A stretch of 64,000 nt of DNA from Hydrogenophaga sp. BPS33 (GTDB taxonomy: Bacteria; Pseudomonadota; Gammaproteobacteria; Burkholderiales; Burkholderiaceae_C), in contig NZ_CP044549.1 of the NCBI RefSeq assembly GCF_009859475.1, positions 6,253,501-6,317,500 of the forward strand. Direction: 5' to 3'. The notes beneath the pieces are model-generated. The model saw only the letters and a list, made by a program, of their open reading frames with translations. It had not been told where the DNA came from and did not search any database. Of this stretch, positions 62,834-64,000 are shown piece after piece. The first letter of the stretch is position 1. The number at the start of each line of letters is the position of its first letter. The position numbers and the translations under genes are program-made.

Positions 62834-63832
62834 TCAGATCACCTTCGCGCGCATGAGATCGTTGCTGTTGAGCGCGCCTTGCAGGCGGCCCGCATGGTCG
62901 ACCACCAGCACGCTGGTGATCCGGCGGGCTTCCATGAGATCGGCCGCCTCCACCGCGAGCGCGTCTTCGCGCACGGTCAACGGGTTGGCATGCATGACGT
63001 CGCGCGCCACCATGGAGCGCAAATCGGTGCCGCTGCCGGTTTTCTCGATCAGGCGGCGCAGATCGCCGTCGGTGAAGATGCCGAGCACCTGCTGCTCGGC
63101 GTCGACGATGGCGCTCATGCCCAGGCCCTTGGCGCTGATCTCACGCATGAGATCCATCAGACCGGCGTCCGGGCCGATCCGGGGCACGGCGTCCGCGCTG
63201 CGCATGACGTCACTGACGTGGGTCAGCAACTTGCGCCCCAGTGCCCCGCCCGGGTGAGAGCGCGCGAAGTCGTCGGCCTTGAATCCGCGCGCATCGAGCA
63301 AGGCCACGGCCAATGCGTCGCCCAGCGCGAGTTGCGCCGTGGTGCTGGCGGTGGGGGCGAGGTTGTGCGGGCAGGCTTCCTTGTCCACCGAGGCATCGAG
63401 CACCACATTGGCGTGGCGGCCGAGGGTGGAATCCGGTCGACCGGTGATCGCCAGCAGCGGCACGCCCATGCGTTTGATCAGCGGCAGGATGGCCGTGAGC
63501 TCTTCGCTTTCACCGCTGTTGCTGATGCCCAGCACCAGGTCGGTGCCGGTGATCATGCCCAGATCGCCGTGGCTGGCCTCTGCCGGATGGACGAACATGG
63601 CCGGCGTGCCGGTGGAGGCGAGGGTGGCGGCGATCTTGCGGCCGATGTGGCCGCTCTTGCCCATGCCCATGACCACGACCCGGCCCGTGATGCCGAGCAC
63701 CAGTTCCATGCCGCGGGTGAAGGCGCCGTCCAGGCGCTGCGCCACGGCGGCAACCGCCTGCGCCTCGATGCTCAAGGTCTCCTGTGCCATGGCCATGGCA
63801 CGGTCGGGCTCGAAGGTGGAAGGCAAGGTCAT
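62834..63832 (-). CDS. kdsD: D-arabinose-5-phosphate isomerase
   Basis: Converts ribulose 5-phosphate to arabinose 5-phosphate for KDO synthesis. The 332-residue protein has a SIS domain (GKSGHIGRKIAATLASTGTP, ISNSGESEEL) and two CBS domains (from about 205 and 270). His in HGDLGMI is near the active site. ATG 63832 is chosen; an upstream extension overlaps the divergent gene. First gene of the kdsD-kdsC-lptC run. A CPA2 antiporter gene is divergent 61 bases away. Confidence 0.94.
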   Translation of the reverse strand: MTLPSTFEPDRAMAMAQETLSIEAQAVAAVAQRLDGAFTRGMELVLGITGRVVVMGMGKSGHIGRKIAATLASTGTPAMFVHPAEASHGDLGMITGTDLVLGISNSGESEELTAILPLIKRMGVPLLAITGRPDSTLGRHANVVLDASVDKEACPHNLAPTASTTAQLALGDALAVALLDARGFKADDFARSHPGGALGRKLLTHVSDVMRSADAVPRIGPDAGLMDLMREISAKGLGMSAIVDAEQQVLGIFTDGDLRRLIEKTGSGTDLRSMVARDVMHANPLTVREDALAVEAADLMEARRITSVLVVDHAGRLQGALNSNDLMRAKVI

Positions 63833-63893
63833 GCGTGCAATTATCGCTGCGGGCATGCCACCATGCGGGCAGCCAACCAGTACCATCCGCCTC

Positions 63894-64000
63894 ATGAATG
63901 CCCTTGACATCGCCCTGCTGTACTTGCTGGCCGCGGTCATGGGGGTGGTGATCTGCCGCACGCTGCGGCTGCCGCCGATGCTGGGCTACCTGGTGGTAGG
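63894..64000 (+). CDS. Monovalent cation:proton antiporter-2, start only
   Basis: The first 35 residues read MNALDIALLYLLAAVMGVVI and CRTLRLPPMLGYLVV. The PPMLGYL phrase and the hydrophobic run are those of the first helices of KefB/KefC-type CPA2 antiporters, which move K+ or Na+ against protons. The stop lies past the right edge. It is divergent from kdsD, a pairing common in Burkholderiales. Confidence 0.8.
   Translation, partial: MNALDIALLYLLAAVMGVVICRTLRLPPMLGYLVV

Overview
The window is typical high-GC betaproteobacterial chromosome. Gene content points to Burkholderiales, most likely Comamonadaceae: a kdsD-kdsC-lptC group, a malic enzyme with a phosphotransacetylase domain, metX-metW, an RRM/glycine-rich RNA-binding protein, and short dispersed hairpin repeats between genes. 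This placement is inference from gene content; no rRNA or tRNA gene was seen. I found no insertion sequence, integrase, phage gene or CRISPR array. No gene-free stretch exceeds about 300 bases; the larger gaps (up to about 260 b) hold promoters, a riboswitch, terminators, Fur-box-like sites or repeats.

Layout. 1-5.7 kb: a cut-off glutathione S-transferase, topoisomerase III carrying a lysine/alanine-rich linker and a SWIB domain, a divergent SET-domain protein, biotin ligase and a SPOR-like protein. 5.7-14.4 kb: a subtilase with a C-terminal sorting tail, an alpha/beta hydrolase, gapA, tkt, a MurU-like nucleotidyltransferase and pepP. 14.5-19.7 kb: an iron-linked imelysin / di-heme protein / imelysin / DUF1513 operon behind a Fur-box-like site. 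19.8-28.1 kb: a nine-gene minus-strand operon (GntR regulator, ABC importer of the SsuA/TauA type, two ferritin-like diiron proteins, an HSL-type esterase, an unknown 431-residue protein, RidA). I do not recognise it as a described pathway, and it is the main candidate for a new system. 28.3-36.5 kb: a heme uptake and degradation operon (TonB receptor, hmuS, hmuTUV and three small proteins), then bfr and bfd, with Fur-box-like sites. 36.8-40.4 kb: malic enzyme and a secreted barnase-like RNase with its barstar. 40.4-47.7 kb: rsmA, surA and lptD, then divergent amgK-like kinase and rsmE, and a racemase. 47.8-58.0 kb: three chemoreceptors, cheW, an MFS transporter, a YidB-like protein, a lipase-like hydrolase and an M20 peptidase. 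58.1-60.3 kb: metW and metX behind a SAM-II riboswitch. 60.3-64 kb: the RNA-binding protein, an SDR, lptC, kdsC, kdsD and the first codons of a CPA2 antiporter.

Themes. Iron handling dominates the middle: two Fur-box-like sites share an AGAA-N3-TTCT core, and a weaker third lies before bfd. Cell-envelope genes recur (lptD-surA, lptC, kdsC, kdsD, and amgK and murU, which are about 33 kb apart). Many genes overlap by four bases (ATGA/GTGA), so operon boundaries are unusually clear. Four copies of one two-hairpin intergenic repeat lie at gene 3' ends, and one supplies the last codons of murU. Strands and stops are firm. Starts were moved where a ribosome-binding site or codon argued for it, and this is stated in each entry.
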